Positions 20,451 through 33,041 of a stretch of DNA of 64,000 bases are shown in pieces; within the stretch, counting starts at the first letter, position 1; each line of letters begins with the position of its first letter. The stretch is from Marsupella aquatica (Eukaryota > Marchantiophyta). Location: positions 8,246,001-8,310,000 of the forward strand of contig OZ316893.1 of NCBI GenBank assembly GCA_973895155.1, written 5' to 3'. The notes beneath the pieces are model-generated. The model did not search any database and had not been told where the DNA came from. It saw nothing but the letters and a program-made list of their open reading frames with translations. The translations under genes and the position numbers were made by a program.

Positions 20451-23400
20451 ATGGACCTGAGTCAGTTGAGTTCTCTAGAAACATTGTTCTGCGTGTCTAC
20501 TATGGCTGTAGCGTTTGTTGTCTTCATGAAAATTCTGTTTCCCTCTAGATCCCAACTACTCAACACAACTGACGGTGGACATGGTATTGTACCCAAGGGC
20601 TCCCTTGGGCTTCCGTTCATAGGTGAAATTATCCAGTTTGCTCTCTCTGATCCAGTGGGATTCTGCAAACCCAGAGTAGAAAAGTAAGTCATACCTTATT
20701 TCATACTGTGTGGACCTAAGTACTCAGATATATAGCCTTCGCTTAGTTGGTTTGGAATGTATTTGTCGAGTTCGTTGTCATTTTTTCGGGCGCTTCTTTG
20801 TTTTTTAGGAACTTCATACCTTCACACGCAGCTAACGTTATACAACTAACGATTTGTCAATAAAAACTATTGTAATATATATACCATCTGTAAGATATGT
20901 TGGAGATGTTTTAATTGAGCCACAGGTAATGGCATGACAGAACAATCCGACCTAATTGAAAGTTGAATTGAGAATGATAAATAGTTGCTAGTCTAAATTG
21001 AGAATGATATCGATGGAGTTTTCAAAATGGAAGCCTGAACTACTACTATAGACGACTACTGTAGAGAGCTGTTGAGCGAAATCTTGTTAACTCCAGACAT
21101 CGTTCAAGTAGGAATTTACAATTTATCGCTGATCGAGGAGATGGACTCATGTCTGGAGACTGAGGTAGGTATGGAATACACGCAGGTATGGAAAGGTTTT
21201 CAGGACAAATTTGCTGGGCACCCCAACCATTATGGTGACATGTCCGGACCTTGCGAAATATGTACTAACAGACCGTCAGCAGCAATTCGAATTTACATTT
21301 CCATTATACGTGGAACAACTGCTGGGCGATGATGGCCTTGGCTTTCCACCTGAAACAGGACCTGCAGTTCACAGGGTAGCTCAAATTTTCTTATCTCCAG
21401 AGCTTCTACGCCATCAAGTGGCGGTTGTTGAGGAGATGGCATTGGAGACCTTGATCTCGTGGGCTGCAGGAGCAACTGTCGAGTCCGTAGCAAATGAATC
21501 CATCAAGGTCAGGGCTCAAAATCCTTGGATTCATTTTATTATCGAAACACAAACGTTACGAGGATATGTGAAATTAGAATAAGCTGTCTTTTACAATTTG
21601 CCGCTATTGGATTTTTTAACGCTTGCCAAACCGAACTTCAACTTCACATGCAGAATAGCTCGACATTATGCATCTTGGTGGTTCTGCAATTCCCAGAAAA
21701 GCACCATATATAATAGGTCGTCCGCCATTCCATACCATAAATTTGACGGCGGAATCCGTTGAGGTGATTAATATATCGGTCAATTTAAAAAACTTATTCC
21801 TGGAGAGTCATTAAAACATCATTTGAGAAAGTGTAGGTGCTAGGTGCTAGGTGCTGATTTCGACGCTTTGTTTTGTGATTGCCTGTCGCAATTGCAGTTC
21901 ACAATGAATGTGGGCGTACGCTTTATATTGGGTCTTGAGCCGAAACATCCGTTAACCTTGAAACTCCAGGGATTATTCGAGACGTATACAGGCGGCCTCC
22001 GATGTCTACCAATCAGGCTTCCTGGAACAGATTTTTCAAAGGCTCTCAAGGTATATAAGCATGGGACTATGCTCTCAGTAACAATCTTCTATTGCCTGTA
22101 GTGTTAATCTTGAGATGCTTATCTGAAATGGTGCAATTCTCACTGTCTGCTACTTTTAGCCACACGTACAGTTTCATAACTCATGTCGTCAGTATATATA
22201 TTGCCTATCGTTATACTAAACCCAGATCTCCGATTGAATTTCAATCAGAGATCTCCTGCTTACCTTTATTCATTGAATTTATTCCAATTGCGTAAACAGT
22301 TCTGATTGCAGCTGCAGCAATAGACTTTCATAGTCGTCTCTAAAACTCGGATTGCAGTGAATCCTGAAAAAGGAATAATTACTCAAGTTTGGGCTCTTTT
22401 TCCTCCATTAACGATCTTTTTATTAGACTCACTCTTCGTGTCCACTTCCAGGCAAAAAAGCGCATTCAAGAGGAACTTCAGATCTTCATAAAGGAAAAAT
22501 CAGATTCTCGAGTAGCATGCCAACAAACCGACCACCGGCGGAGAAATCTCATAGATTTGTTACTCGATGATGTCAACAATGAAGACAGGGGCCCCAAGCT
22601 GACAGTAGACCTTCTTAGTAAACTTGTTCTGCACTTCTTGTTCGGTGCTCGTGAGCCAGTGGGATACAGTATCACATGGGCGATGAAGCTGCTCTGGGAA
22701 TCTCCTGAGGCTCTACAAGCACTCACAGTACGTGAACTTTTGACAAGATGATCACGATGCACCAGTGCACTGAGATCATCAGCATCGTGAAAGGATCAGA
22801 AATAACTGCAAATGTGGCTAATCTAATAATTAAACTAACGACAGCCTGGACTGACTGACAGATATCTGCTTCTAGCTAGATAAAAGTCGGGATAAAAGGC
22901 ATCCTGAATTAGCCCACATCTTGATATAATGGAAGCCTGCCATTAGTTCCACATGTGGTAGCGTTGGACATGCAACATAAATAGAGATGTCCAGGGAGAC
23001 CTTATTTGCTAACTAAGTGTTCGGGAATTATGTGTCGTAGAAGGAGAATGATGAAATCCGTGCGCGGCAAGGTCTGGGAAAGCCGTTGACATGGACTGAC
23101 TACAAAGATATGAAATATACTTTACGTGTACGTTTTTTTAAGTTCTGTTTTTCCATGACTGAAAGTTTTATCTCTGTCGTTAGAAGAGAGAGGCAACAGG
23201 CACGTACTAAAACCTGCTCTTGAGTTGAACAGAGTTCAAGATTCGTCGTTGAGAAAATACAATAATTTAATGAAGGAATTTAGTCCTCCCGGCCTGTTAG
23301 TCCCTGAGATGTTACTTTGTGATGAGGAGCAGGTCATTCATGAAGTGCTACGAATATCCTCAATCGCGAACGGTCCTACAAGAAGAGCACTTCAAGACGT

Positions 23401-24686
23401 CCGCTTTGGCAGTAAGTTCGACAGATGTAGAAGCTATTCACGTGAATCTCTCTATTGCTTCTGTACTCTAATCTTAGTGATATTGTCAATTTTTAGTCAA
23501 TCTTTCAACCCCGCTTTCAACACCCACTGAAGTATGTCGGGCACGTGCAGCTCAAGACTGAATTGAGTTCTTTCATTCACGAAAGTTTCGACGAACGTTG
23601 ACTCATAGACATCAAATATGTAAATGAGAACTAGAGAGAATCTCCTTGCATTGAATTTCAATGATATTTCGCTAATTACGCACTGACTTATTGGCCTCAT
23701 TGCTCTTGGGTCCTTGTTGATGCAGATCACATGATACCGAAGGACTGGAATGTGATGGTCCTGTTCCCTGCGATGCATAAGAATTCGGAATACTTTCCAA
23801 ACCCCCTGAGATTTGATCCATCCCGATTTGAGGTGGGTTTTTCTCGAACACTTGTGCCTCTGGCTTTTCCTCTTCTTTGTAATGGTTTGTAGCTAGTTCT
23901 AAACTCACTTGCTTGGCCGCTGTTGCAAATCTATCACTAGCAGAAATGCTTGGGAATGGTTAGTGACGCGTAATCCATTCAATGCCTCTTTTATACATTA
24001 TGTTCCATGCAGTTTGGCAGTTTTAATAATAAGTTACCATTCTAACGATTTAACTATATTTATATACATAGTAAAGATTCCCGGTGTTCTGTAGACTGAT
24101 CTCAATGACCTGCAGTACAAAAAAGATTCCCCTCAATCACCTTCAGCCACTTGCTAAAGTCTTGCTTTTTAGACTTTCTATTAGCGGCGATGGAAGAAGA
24201 ATCCTACTAATAAATTGCCTCGGAGGAAACAGAGAGGAGCTCCATAAATTTCACAAAGCGGATATTGTTCTGCCTAGAGATGAACTTACGATTGAGAATA
24301 CGCGTTACCTTTTGCAGAAAGCTCCGAAACCCAATACGTTTCTGCCGTTCGGCAGCGGTCGCCATGCCTGCGTCGGGGCGGAGCTGGCAAAGCTGGAGAT
24401 GTTCGTGTTTCTGCATCTCCTCACCACCCAGTTCAGGTAGATTTACAGCGCGTAAATAATGATTTCATTTAGACGTGTTTAATTCGTCGATCGACGTTGA
24501 TGGTGGTAAACTTAAATGTGCATTGCTTTATCCTGCAGTTGGGAGGTCATTGGAGCAGATTCTGGAATTGTAAGCTATCCATGGCCAATCCCCAAAGATG
24601 GGCTCCGGATCAAAATAAGGACCAGACTTCCTTGGGATCGAGAGTGGCAGGGCCACGCGGGAACCCTCCCGAAGATATTAAGCTAA
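20451..24686 (+). CDS. Cytochrome P450, CYP85-clan type
   Basis: Predicted exons are 20451-20683, 21186-21507, 21898-22050, 22452-22727, 23041-23127, 23333-23411, 23726-23832, 24318-24436 and 24539-24686, giving 507 residues, normal for plant P450s. All junctions are GT..AG and frame-consistent. In order: a hydrophobic ER anchor (about 9-30), hinge PKGSLGLPFIGE (48-59), YGKVF, the I-helix region with GAREP (301-305), TWTDYKDMKYT, ExxR as E361-R364, FDPSRFE (413-419), heme motif FGSGRHACVG with Cys437 as thiolate ligand, then LAKLEM and SWEVIGADSG. The His in the heme motif and WEVIG after it fit CYP716/CYP707/CYP90-like (CYP85-clan) enzymes. These are ER monooxygenases acting mostly on steroids, triterpenoids or other isoprenoids. 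No subfamily or substrate is claimed. Odd point: the I-helix threonine is replaced by proline. Confidence 0.88.
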
Positions 24687-24699
24687 GTAGTTATAAGAA

Positions 24700-25320
24700 A
24701 ATATATAGCAGGTTGGCCCACGCAGAACTCATGAGCATCAAAAACACGCGTAGTCTGCCGGAAAGAAAGGAATATACAGTAATATGCATTTAATCTCGGT
24801 TTGATGTGCTACGTTTGTAGCCTCGACACCACGCGTACTCTTCATGTAATAATATGACATCTGCATGCAGAGAGCAGACAAGGGCCCAGTTTTTTGTGCA
24901 CATAGGTAATTTGTATAGGTAATGTGCCATACCATAGACAATCATAAGTACTTGCTTATTACTCTTGATCGTGTCGGTTCGACTATTCTATAAACCAGCA
25001 TTTAAATGGTTGCCAATGGGTTTGGGACATTCAGCTAACGGAAGAATGTCGAGAATCTGACTTTGGCCGGAGGAGTAAGGGTCTTTATATTTTGTACTAG
25101 ATTCACATATCTGTCCTAATCAAAGCCTCCAGCTGATTCTACCACAAGATGATGATTGGGTCTATGGGCTGAGCAGAGTTTTGGTGTTTTTAATTGAGTT
25201 TCGAATTATGTGTTTTTCCTCCGGGCTAGCTTGTTACTTGAAGAGATGTGGTGTTTTAAATCAGACAATCTAAGAACTCCCAATGTTAGACCAATAGCTT
25301 TATCTATCCTGTGGGCACCT
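24700..25320. other. P450 downstream region, no gene
   Basis: Probably a 3' untranslated region running into intergenic DNA. No exon-like sequence after the TAA at 24684-24686. Confidence 0.4.
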
Positions 25321-25645
25321 TTTCACTGGCCAGTCTTTTAGGGGTTTGTGCCGCCCCTTCTGGGGTGGTTAAATTTTTGGTTTGGTTTCCTTTCTTCTCT
25401 CCTGGTGCCGCCCCTTCTGCGGTGGTTGAATTTCTGGTTTGGTTTCCTTTTTTCTCTCCTGGTCCCAGCTTCACTATAGGCTTATAGACCTCTGGTCCCC
25501 CCTGGGTGTGGAACCCTTATTGTGGGCCAGTGTGTTGTAGGCTAACTTTTTGAATAAATTTCAATTGGTTTTTTAAAGCTACCTGCTGTATGCTGGCTTT
25601 TTGAATGAATTTCATTTTGTTTTTTTAGAGGGAACAAAAAAAAGG
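25320..25645 (+). mobile_element. Non-LTR-retroelement-like 3' tail with 57-bp tandem duplication
   Basis: GTGCCGCCCCTTCTGGGGTGG at about 25348 is repeated at about 25405 (period ~57) with the following GGTTTGGTTTCCTTT. It leads to TTTTTGAATAAATTTCAATT and again TTTTTGAATGAATTTCATTT, the style of ending seen in plant LINE 3' untranslated regions. No coding part is present. Confidence 0.4.
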
Positions 25646-25647
25646 GC

Positions 25648-26447
25648 ATGATTGGGGCTAGTTAGAATAGGATAATGTCGTGGTTAGAGGGCATTATGAG
25701 ATATAGTGCCCTGAAAAATGAGTGTGGCAGCCTAAGTTTTGAAGGCATTATTCTCATAATGCCAGCAACTAGGACATTAATGTGCGTAAAAACTTGAATG
25801 ATTTTTAGGTAACAAACAAGAAAAAGTGAATCTTTGAATAGAAAATCCAAGCAAATGGGCCTGCAATTGGCCAAAGACATGAAAGAAGTTAAAAACAAAT
25901 CTTGTAATTTTGATACAAGTTATTATTATGTTATTTTACTTGGTAACACTATATTTGGGTTTTACTTTTCCTATTTTAGTGATACTTCACATAATGTCCT
26001 CCTCAAAAGAAAGAAGGCTATATGGAAAATTAATGTACTCAAAAATACAAAGACTAAAGACCCTAAATTTCCCATATAGTCTCCCTTCTTGTGAGGAGGG
26101 CATTAATATGTGAAATATCACTAAAATAGGAAAGGTAAACCCAAATATAGTGTTACCAAGTAAAGTAATATAATAACTTGTATCAAACTTACAAGATTTT
26201 TTCTTAACTTTTTTCATGCCTTTGGCCAATTGCAGTCACTTTTGTGTGGATTTTCTATTCAGAAATTCACTTTTTATTGTTTATTATCAAAAAATTGCTC
26301 AAGCTTTTATGCACATTAATGTCTTAGTCATTGGCATTACGATAATAATACCCTCAAAACTTGGGCTGCCCACCCTCGTTTTAAGTGCATTATATATCAT
26401 AATGTACTCTAACCAATACATTATACTATTCAAAAAGCACCCAAAAA
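25648..26447. mobile_element. 800-bp near-perfect palindrome (foldback/MITE-like)
   Basis: Left arm 25648-26031 and right arm 26066-26447 are inverted copies of each other with roughly 80-90% identity by eye, separated by a loop of only 34 bases. Paired landmarks are CTGCAATTGGCCAAAG against CTTTGGCCAATTGCAG, TTACTTGGTAACACTATATT against its complement at 26140, and GACATTAATGTGC against GCACATTAATGTC. Open frames across it are mirror artefacts. It could be a foldback transposon, a large MITE or an inverted duplication able to yield double-stranded RNA. Confidence 0.85.
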
Positions 26448-26830
26448 AATGCAAAATAGTTGGGACAAAAAGAGAAAACGAGGAAAAGCGAATAATAATT
26501 CGTGTAAAATCAAAGGGAAATAGTAACACAGCGAACCGAGTATATATACGATGGGTGCCAACTTGCTGTCGTGGCACGACAGGAAGGTGCCATAGGTACC
26601 ACATAATGGGGATGCATTCCCATCGGAGGTGGAGCTGCCCTGGACATGCCAGTTGACCGCTTTCATCGTATTATTTTGTCGCTCGGTGTGCCCGCCTGCC
26701 CCCGCCTGCCCCCGCCGGCCACTTGGTGGACGGTTGAGTAATATAGGAACGGGCAGCTAGTGGAGATTCTTTGTCGGCCCTGCCCGTGGTCTCGCCAGAG
26801 TTTTAGGTCCTTAATTAACTAAACCAACAG
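26448..26830. other. Unassigned; C-rich cluster
   Basis: 26688-26720 has CCGCCTGCCCC repeated, inside a GC-rich patch. No gene. Confidence 0.4.
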
Positions 26831-26859
26831 TCCATCAAATTTGAAGCTTAGCTTTGGGA

Positions 26860-26962
26860 CTCCCTATTATCAGTGTCTAGGAGACGGACTGTGATTCCAG
26901 CATAGTCCATCAAACTCACTATTATTAGTGTCTAGGAGACGGAGTGTGATTCCAGCATCGAC
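26860..26962 (+). repeat. 55-bp tandem duplication
   Basis: GTGTCTAGGAGACGGACTGT at about 26872 recurs at about 26927 with one change, each followed by GATTCCAGCAT, and both copies are associated with AGTCCATCAAA. Confidence 0.8.
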
Positions 26963-27107
26963 CTGCGTCAGCTCGACTCAACCCATCTCACCTCCTTTCA
27001 TACAGTGGTTATTTTTGTCACTGTGTTGGAGATTGCATCAGGACGAAGCTTAGAAGAAAATGATCATGTAATAGGTTGGTTCACGTCAAGTTAGATCGCA
27101 ATGACGT

Positions 27108-27530
27108 CTTTTTTTGCCTTGAGAAAAGTCATTGAATTACATCCAGAAAGTCACCATTCAACATGCGTGGGCCCACAAAGGAGGTCGGTACCAAGGGTGG
27201 ACCAAAGGTCAAGAAGCCTACAAACTGGAGAGGCCGGAACCAGGAAGGAAGCTAAACCAAAGGGAAACCTAAACTAGAAATTTAGCTACTGCAGCACACG
27301 CGCGAGCAGCTCAAACTCCAAAAGTCCTCAGTGAACAAGGGACCGGCTGGGTACCCAGCAGTGGATCCGTGATAGAAAAGCTATCAGCCTAGCCTGCAGT
27401 GTAAGTCCAATTCCTATGGGAGAGTCTTTCATGGTGGACCGGGTGGGACTTGGAAAATTTCGTCGGCATCTCCTACAAACCAGTCCAAGAGCCATAATCA
27501 AAGGCCATGTCGTTGAAGGCATCATTAAGC
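27108..27530 (-). mobile_element. Dispersed repeat family R3, copy 1
   Basis: Aligns with 33042-33400. Shared landmarks in order are TTTTTGCCTTGA, GGACCAAAGGTCAA, GCCGG, CCAGGAA and a CTACTG.AG segment. Read on the minus strand it ends in ...AAGGCAAAAAA, like the 3' end of a non-LTR element. No protein recognised. Confidence 0.5.
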
Positions 27531-27539
27531 GCGTAATTA

Positions 27540-30500
27540 CGCGAGTTCAGTCTCTTCTCGATGAACTCTTGTAAGAAACCCTGATACAACAACCTTGACC
27601 ACGACCATCATTCCGGGAGTCTGAAGTTACATTAATATATGGACGTCCACACACTTGAAAAGTCAAATTCCATCATTACTCATGCCTGCAGTAGTGCAGT
27701 ACACTGTGACACATCCCAAAAAATGATATTCGCCTGCCACTTCAGACATGATCGTGCAAAGTTTTGTTTAAAAAATTTGGCGGTCGATTATGGTTTCTTG
27801 CAGTGCAATGCCTAAATTCTCAGACATTCGTTGAAACGAGTTGACTGGAACAAAGACTTTCTATCCTTGATTCGAGAAACTCAAAAATTCACGTAGAATT
27901 ACACAGTTTTAGAGGCAAATCCGCGCACGAAAGAGATCTCAGTAATGAAAAGCTAACAGTCTTTCAGCCACTGTACATCACCTTGACACAATCTGCAAAC
28001 TCCCAGTCGGCCTCGCTGTTTGACAGGAAGATATTCCTCGCCGCAAGGGAAGGAGGATCTCACGGAATCTCTTATTAATGTGTTATTGGCCCATTCTCGT
28101 GTCGATGTGGTAGGGACGTCAAGAAAACTTATCCGCTCGGAGTAGATTGGATTTGAGATTTACAGTTGACACAGATGACCGTGTTATATTTTAGTCAAGA
28201 TATGCTCACAGCGAAGTGAGCTAATAGTTTGATTTCGTGATCGTAGTGGCCTTGCTCAATCGGCGTTCCACCCCGCGTTCCACTGTAGATCGAGCGACGT
28301 GAGGTTCGAGGAGAGGAGCGGATCGCTTCACCTTTCTGAGTCCCTGTCCTTGAAAGACCGATTCGCGGGCAGTCAGCCATTCTGTAAAGCGGCACCGACA
28401 AATTGTTTAGCGGCTGCTCACTCCGGTTGATCGGATCACGCCGTTGATATTTGGATCGATGTATCCAAGCTAGTGTAGAAGATATTCGTCACAACCTGTT
28501 AAGCAGCGAGATTGTTCTCCGAACAAGAAGGATGTGGGCGGTTGCCAGACGTGAACCACATGAGTATCGGTTACAGTGTAAGGATCTATCATTGAGCTTT
28601 ACAAGTACTATAATGAAGAAAAGGTAGATTTTATGATAGTGCTGACAGATAGACTACCATCGAAAAGTGGGTCTGTTTGCTTTCGACAGTTTGCCCCCGA
28701 CGAGCCAGCATTTGAATTCCAACATTCAATTTTGTACTAATTTCGTCTAACAATTGCATTTCAGGGGACATGATGAAAATTGTTGAATGCAATGCAAATT
28801 GCCTCCGAGCTGGTTGAAGCATTCCCTGGAAAACCTTCCCATGAATCTCACCAAAAGCTCTACCGACAAGGCTAGCGGGCCTGAAGTTCAATAGATCTAA
28901 ACCAACTCAAATGAGCTTTCTGGGTCAATCTATCCGATAGAGCGCTATCGAAAGCTAACACAGGGGTATCGGTGTAGACTGAAGACGCTAAAGCTGACTC
29001 TGGGCCCAGCTACCGTTGGGGTGGGACTGAAAAAGCACGACTGTACTCACATCTATTTATGAGCAAACCTCGGGCATTCGATCAGGCTATATAGTGGGGA
29101 GTAAAATTCCGCGTTTTCTTCTAGGATAATGAAAACGTCAGAACCTATGACAGTTCATCAAATGAGCTGCATGTCTAAAAATCAGGATCGTTAAAGTGTG
29201 AAGTTATCATCTGTCTGTAAATTGACGTGTTACAGTTGTTCTGAGATTTGAAATTGCAGTATTCTGTCGATTGTTAGGAATTGAATACATGGCAAGAGTT
29301 TTACTTGAGCTGTGGACTGTACCAAAATAATTCAACAGTCACTCCATTAGTTTGCTACCGGACTGATTCGCATCGGTGAACATGGCCAGGAAGGGTTATT
29401 GCTATCGATAATCAATCTTGCTCGCTTTGAAACATGGGCCCACAACAGTCACCGAAACGTTTTGATCTGACCGATGGCGAACCAGGTAGCTCAAGAAGAC
29501 TGGACACATCAGGTTTCCTTTAGAACAGATTGAAAGTAAACTATGATTGGTTCAGAGAGTGAACGTTTCTGAAAATTAAATGAGAAATCGCAGTTTTGTT
29601 TCTGTGGGTCTTTGTATTACCATTAGAGCGTCATTCACGAAAATAAAATGATTTCATCTAAGGGTCAGACGACCTAAACTTCTGCTATGAGCATTGAACT
29701 CGAGGTTATAACCCGAGGCCCGGAGTGCATGTCAAAGGTTCGAGAACGAAAAGTTTACTAATACCGTTTTTCTATTATCGATGTAGATCAAACAAACCAA
29801 AGAACCCTAAGTAAGACGAAACATTGCTAACAGCAGAAAAATCTCCGATTTACTTTGTCATGGCGAATATTGAAAATTTCCGAATAATTGTGCTCGTCAA
29901 TAATTAATCAAAGTCCTTCGAGGCAACTGAGCAACGGCGACACCTACCATTAAGTAGCACCTCACGTATCTACGCACTAAACTAGGATATAATGGTCTCC
30001 ACACTCATGCACTCATATTAGAACGGGCCTAAATAAGCTTGAATCTGTTCCGAAACCGATTAAGATACGAAGAAGTTCTCATAATGTAAGCTTCACGTTC
30101 ACTTGTTTCCTTAGTAAGACCTGTAATTTGAAGGAAAACAAAGGCCCCAATCCAGTATCATATTCCGAACACCAATGAAGACCTTAACAGGATAATCCCT
30201 TGAAATAATCAGACAAGACCCACAACAGGAAGCCTGGAGTAAGTACCAGGTGACAGACTTTACAGTAGAATTGAATCAGGATGCATGTGCGTGAGTCTCT
30301 CAGGCAGCATTCCTGTTGTTCCCTAAGTTGACTCGCTGACCAAAACCCCTTTTTCAGCATGAGAAACGGTCCGCAATTCAGTGCTCTCATCATTCAGAAT
30401 CCAGGTTTTAGTACTTTCCATCCACACACGAGTCTGACAGCAAGAGATTCTCATTCAAGATGGTCATCATACAGGATTAAGTGGGTACTCTCATGCCATC

Positions 30501-30980
30501 GATCAGTAAAGATTCTTGAGTGGTTGGTCACACGTTGATGATTGTGAGATGAATTTTCTGCCATCCACAGTACAAATAAATTCAGTCACAAATCAATGGA
30601 TTCTCGCCCGATTGGGGTTGTTACATGAATTTTGGAGGGATCATCAAACAGTTAGCAATTCACTAAGTGCACATAAAAAGGACGAGTAGGAACTACAGCC
30701 ATTCTTAGATCAAAGATCTGAAACCAAGTTACGAGTCCAGCCCGGGATGATACTAAATATACAAAATATAAAACGGGGGGTGTTCCTGCCTGCAAGCCAC
30801 TGCAGCTTCCTTTGGGCAATTTCGCGTTAGAAATAACTAGTGAAGAATCGTACTAGAGGCCTTCCATTGGGGTAAACTGATCAAAAAATCTTGACAAAGA
30901 TACGAATTTAAGGGCTTTCGTTTGTTTAAAGTAAAGAGAAAGCTAACCTGCCCATGCCAATACTCTATGAATGATGAAGA
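27540..30980. other. Gene-empty stretch
   Basis: About 3.4 kb without a credible gene, RNA or array on either strand. Short minus-strand frames at 28195-28401 and 28631-28891 have no family features. GC is intermediate, unlike the T/A-rich repeats on either side. Confidence 0.4.
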
Positions 30981-30985
30981 TCACA

Positions 30986-31216
30986 AAAAGAATGACATTG
31001 TCACTAAAGATGTTTTTACAATATTGTCATTATTTTATTGTATTTATAAACATGTAGCCAATTTCATATATAGTTCACTTGGTTCCCTTGACTTGAACAT
31101 TACCTTGGTGAAATTGAAATTGTCATCCATATTGAAAACCTTGGCATATTTATAAATACAAAAAAAATTGACAAATCCTGTCAATTAGAACATCTTTAAT
31201 AGTAAAGTACTTAAAG
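30986..31216. mobile_element. MITE-like element, copy 2
   Basis: Relative of the element at 2763-2963. The left end holds TCACTAAAGATGTTTTT, the right end AGAACATCTTTAATAGTAAA. The inner inverted pair is TGTATTTATAAACATG against CATATTTATAAATACA. Arms and spacing match copy 1 though the middle differs. Confidence 0.5.
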
Positions 31217-31219
31217 GGT

Positions 31220-33040
31220 CAAAAGTACAAATATGACAGTAACACTCACTCAAGTGAGTTGGTGTTTGAGTTCCACTTGATAGAATAAACAGTAATTATC
31301 TAAAACATTTGCTACCCACAAGGAAACTATCTTCTAGCAAAGAAGTCTCTCCCAGCAGTCCTAATGGTCTAATGACCTCATTCCAAGGGAGGTCCCAAGT
31401 CATGTGCAAAGTTTCAAATAAAGCACCCTTAAACTTTGGGAAAATAAGTTTTACTTTAATATTTTTCTAGAAATATTTCCCTGGCTAACATAGAGTTCTA
31501 GGAGCCAGTGACTCAATGGATATTCCCAAAGTTGGTATTAAAAAACTTGTATGACTCATATAATTCTGAAAATTGGACTCAAACACTCCCAATGTTCTTC
31601 AACAAAATTTTGAAAGTCTTGTTCCCAATTGCATTAAACAACCCCATAACTTATTCGTGCGTGATGGGTCAAAAGGAAAGAAGTAAGGACCATGGGCTAA
31701 TGGTTAGTCGCTATACATGCCTATTATTCTGATGATGTGTTTTTGCAAGTTTGTTGTTTTACTTTCTCAGAGCTTGAGCTTGGATTTTGGTTTTCAATGA
31801 AGGATTTGCCTTGAGCTGTGCATTTTTCTCCTTAGAAAGAAAAATGTTTAACATAGACAAATTAGCTTGGTGCACCCTTGCAACAAAGATTATCTTGGTA
31901 AGGTGCACTTATGGCCTAGACTTATGGCTTGTGATGCCTTTGGGCGGGTGGCAAGGTTCTTCATAAGCAGCAGCAGCGAACCATAAGCAGGTCTTGCCTC
32001 AAAGACCAATTGAAATTCATTCAAAATACCAGCATGTATTAAAAGAATATATAGTTTTACAGAACCATAATCCAGGTCCTGCTACAAAATACCCAACAAG
32101 TTTTTTGGAAGTTCCATTTGCCACTACCTCTGCTTTTGGCACTTGGCGCTGGGACGGCTCTGGGTCCTCCTAGGCAAAAACAATTCATTCTCCCGAGCAT
32201 TCAGACATTTCGCGCAAAAGACAATTCTTAACTTTCATCAAGAATAAACATTTTGACTCTTACATTTTGTTTGACCTATATTTTTTCTGAAACTTTCAGA
32301 GAAAATGAATAATTGTTTAATGGGCAGTATTCAGTTCACTAGAGTACCCTTGCTAGTGGCCGAACTCAAACACGTAGACTCTTTATAGTATTTAGTCACG
32401 CACACTCTATTTACTCAGAGGTGAGGTTATATTCGAGGGAGGTGATGATAATTAGTGTGTGTGATACTGATGTGGTACATTAATTGGGGTCACCAGTCAA
32501 ATTATGTCGCACAACCTTAAATAAGCACAATAGACAATAGTCCAAATTTGCATATGTAAAAACTAAGATGTGCACAATATTTGACTGCCATTTAGAAAAG
32601 TCACATACACTACTCCAAAACATCAAGCAAACTTCAGAAATCCATAACCTCCTTGTGAAGAACATTGTCACCTCAGATTATCAGGGTTTCTCAAACATTC
32701 AAATTATTATTGGGGTGACAGTAAGGGCTAACTGGTCTCCGAACTGCCACTTGCTTTAAAGAGGGTACCACTTATCTACGTACTAGAGAGTCCTGACCCC
32801 TAGTGGCGTTTTGGTAAACCTGACATATTCTGCAAAACATTATGGGTTGTGGGTTAATCAGTTGAATGATGTTGGTCGCCAACTGTCTCCATCTCAAATT
32901 GGGTTGAATGCATGCAAAACACTGCCCCAACCTTGGTTTTTGCCAAACAAATATTAGAACCTTTCCGGTCAGTTTCTAGTTAATTGCAATGTCCCGGCAC
33001 CAAAGGGGTTCCCCACCACTTTCCCCACCACTCTTTTCTT
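31220..33040. other. Intergenic, remnant tails only
   Basis: Around 31995-32060 on the minus strand is another short piece ending like family R3 (CTTGCCTCAAAGACC with ATTCATTCAAAA). Otherwise nothing recognised. Confidence 0.35.
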
Positions 33041-33041
33041 T

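Noticed and set aside
25834-26656. Several open frames across the palindrome
   Set aside because: The two arms give mirrored peptides on opposite strands with no family features; explained by the inverted repeat.
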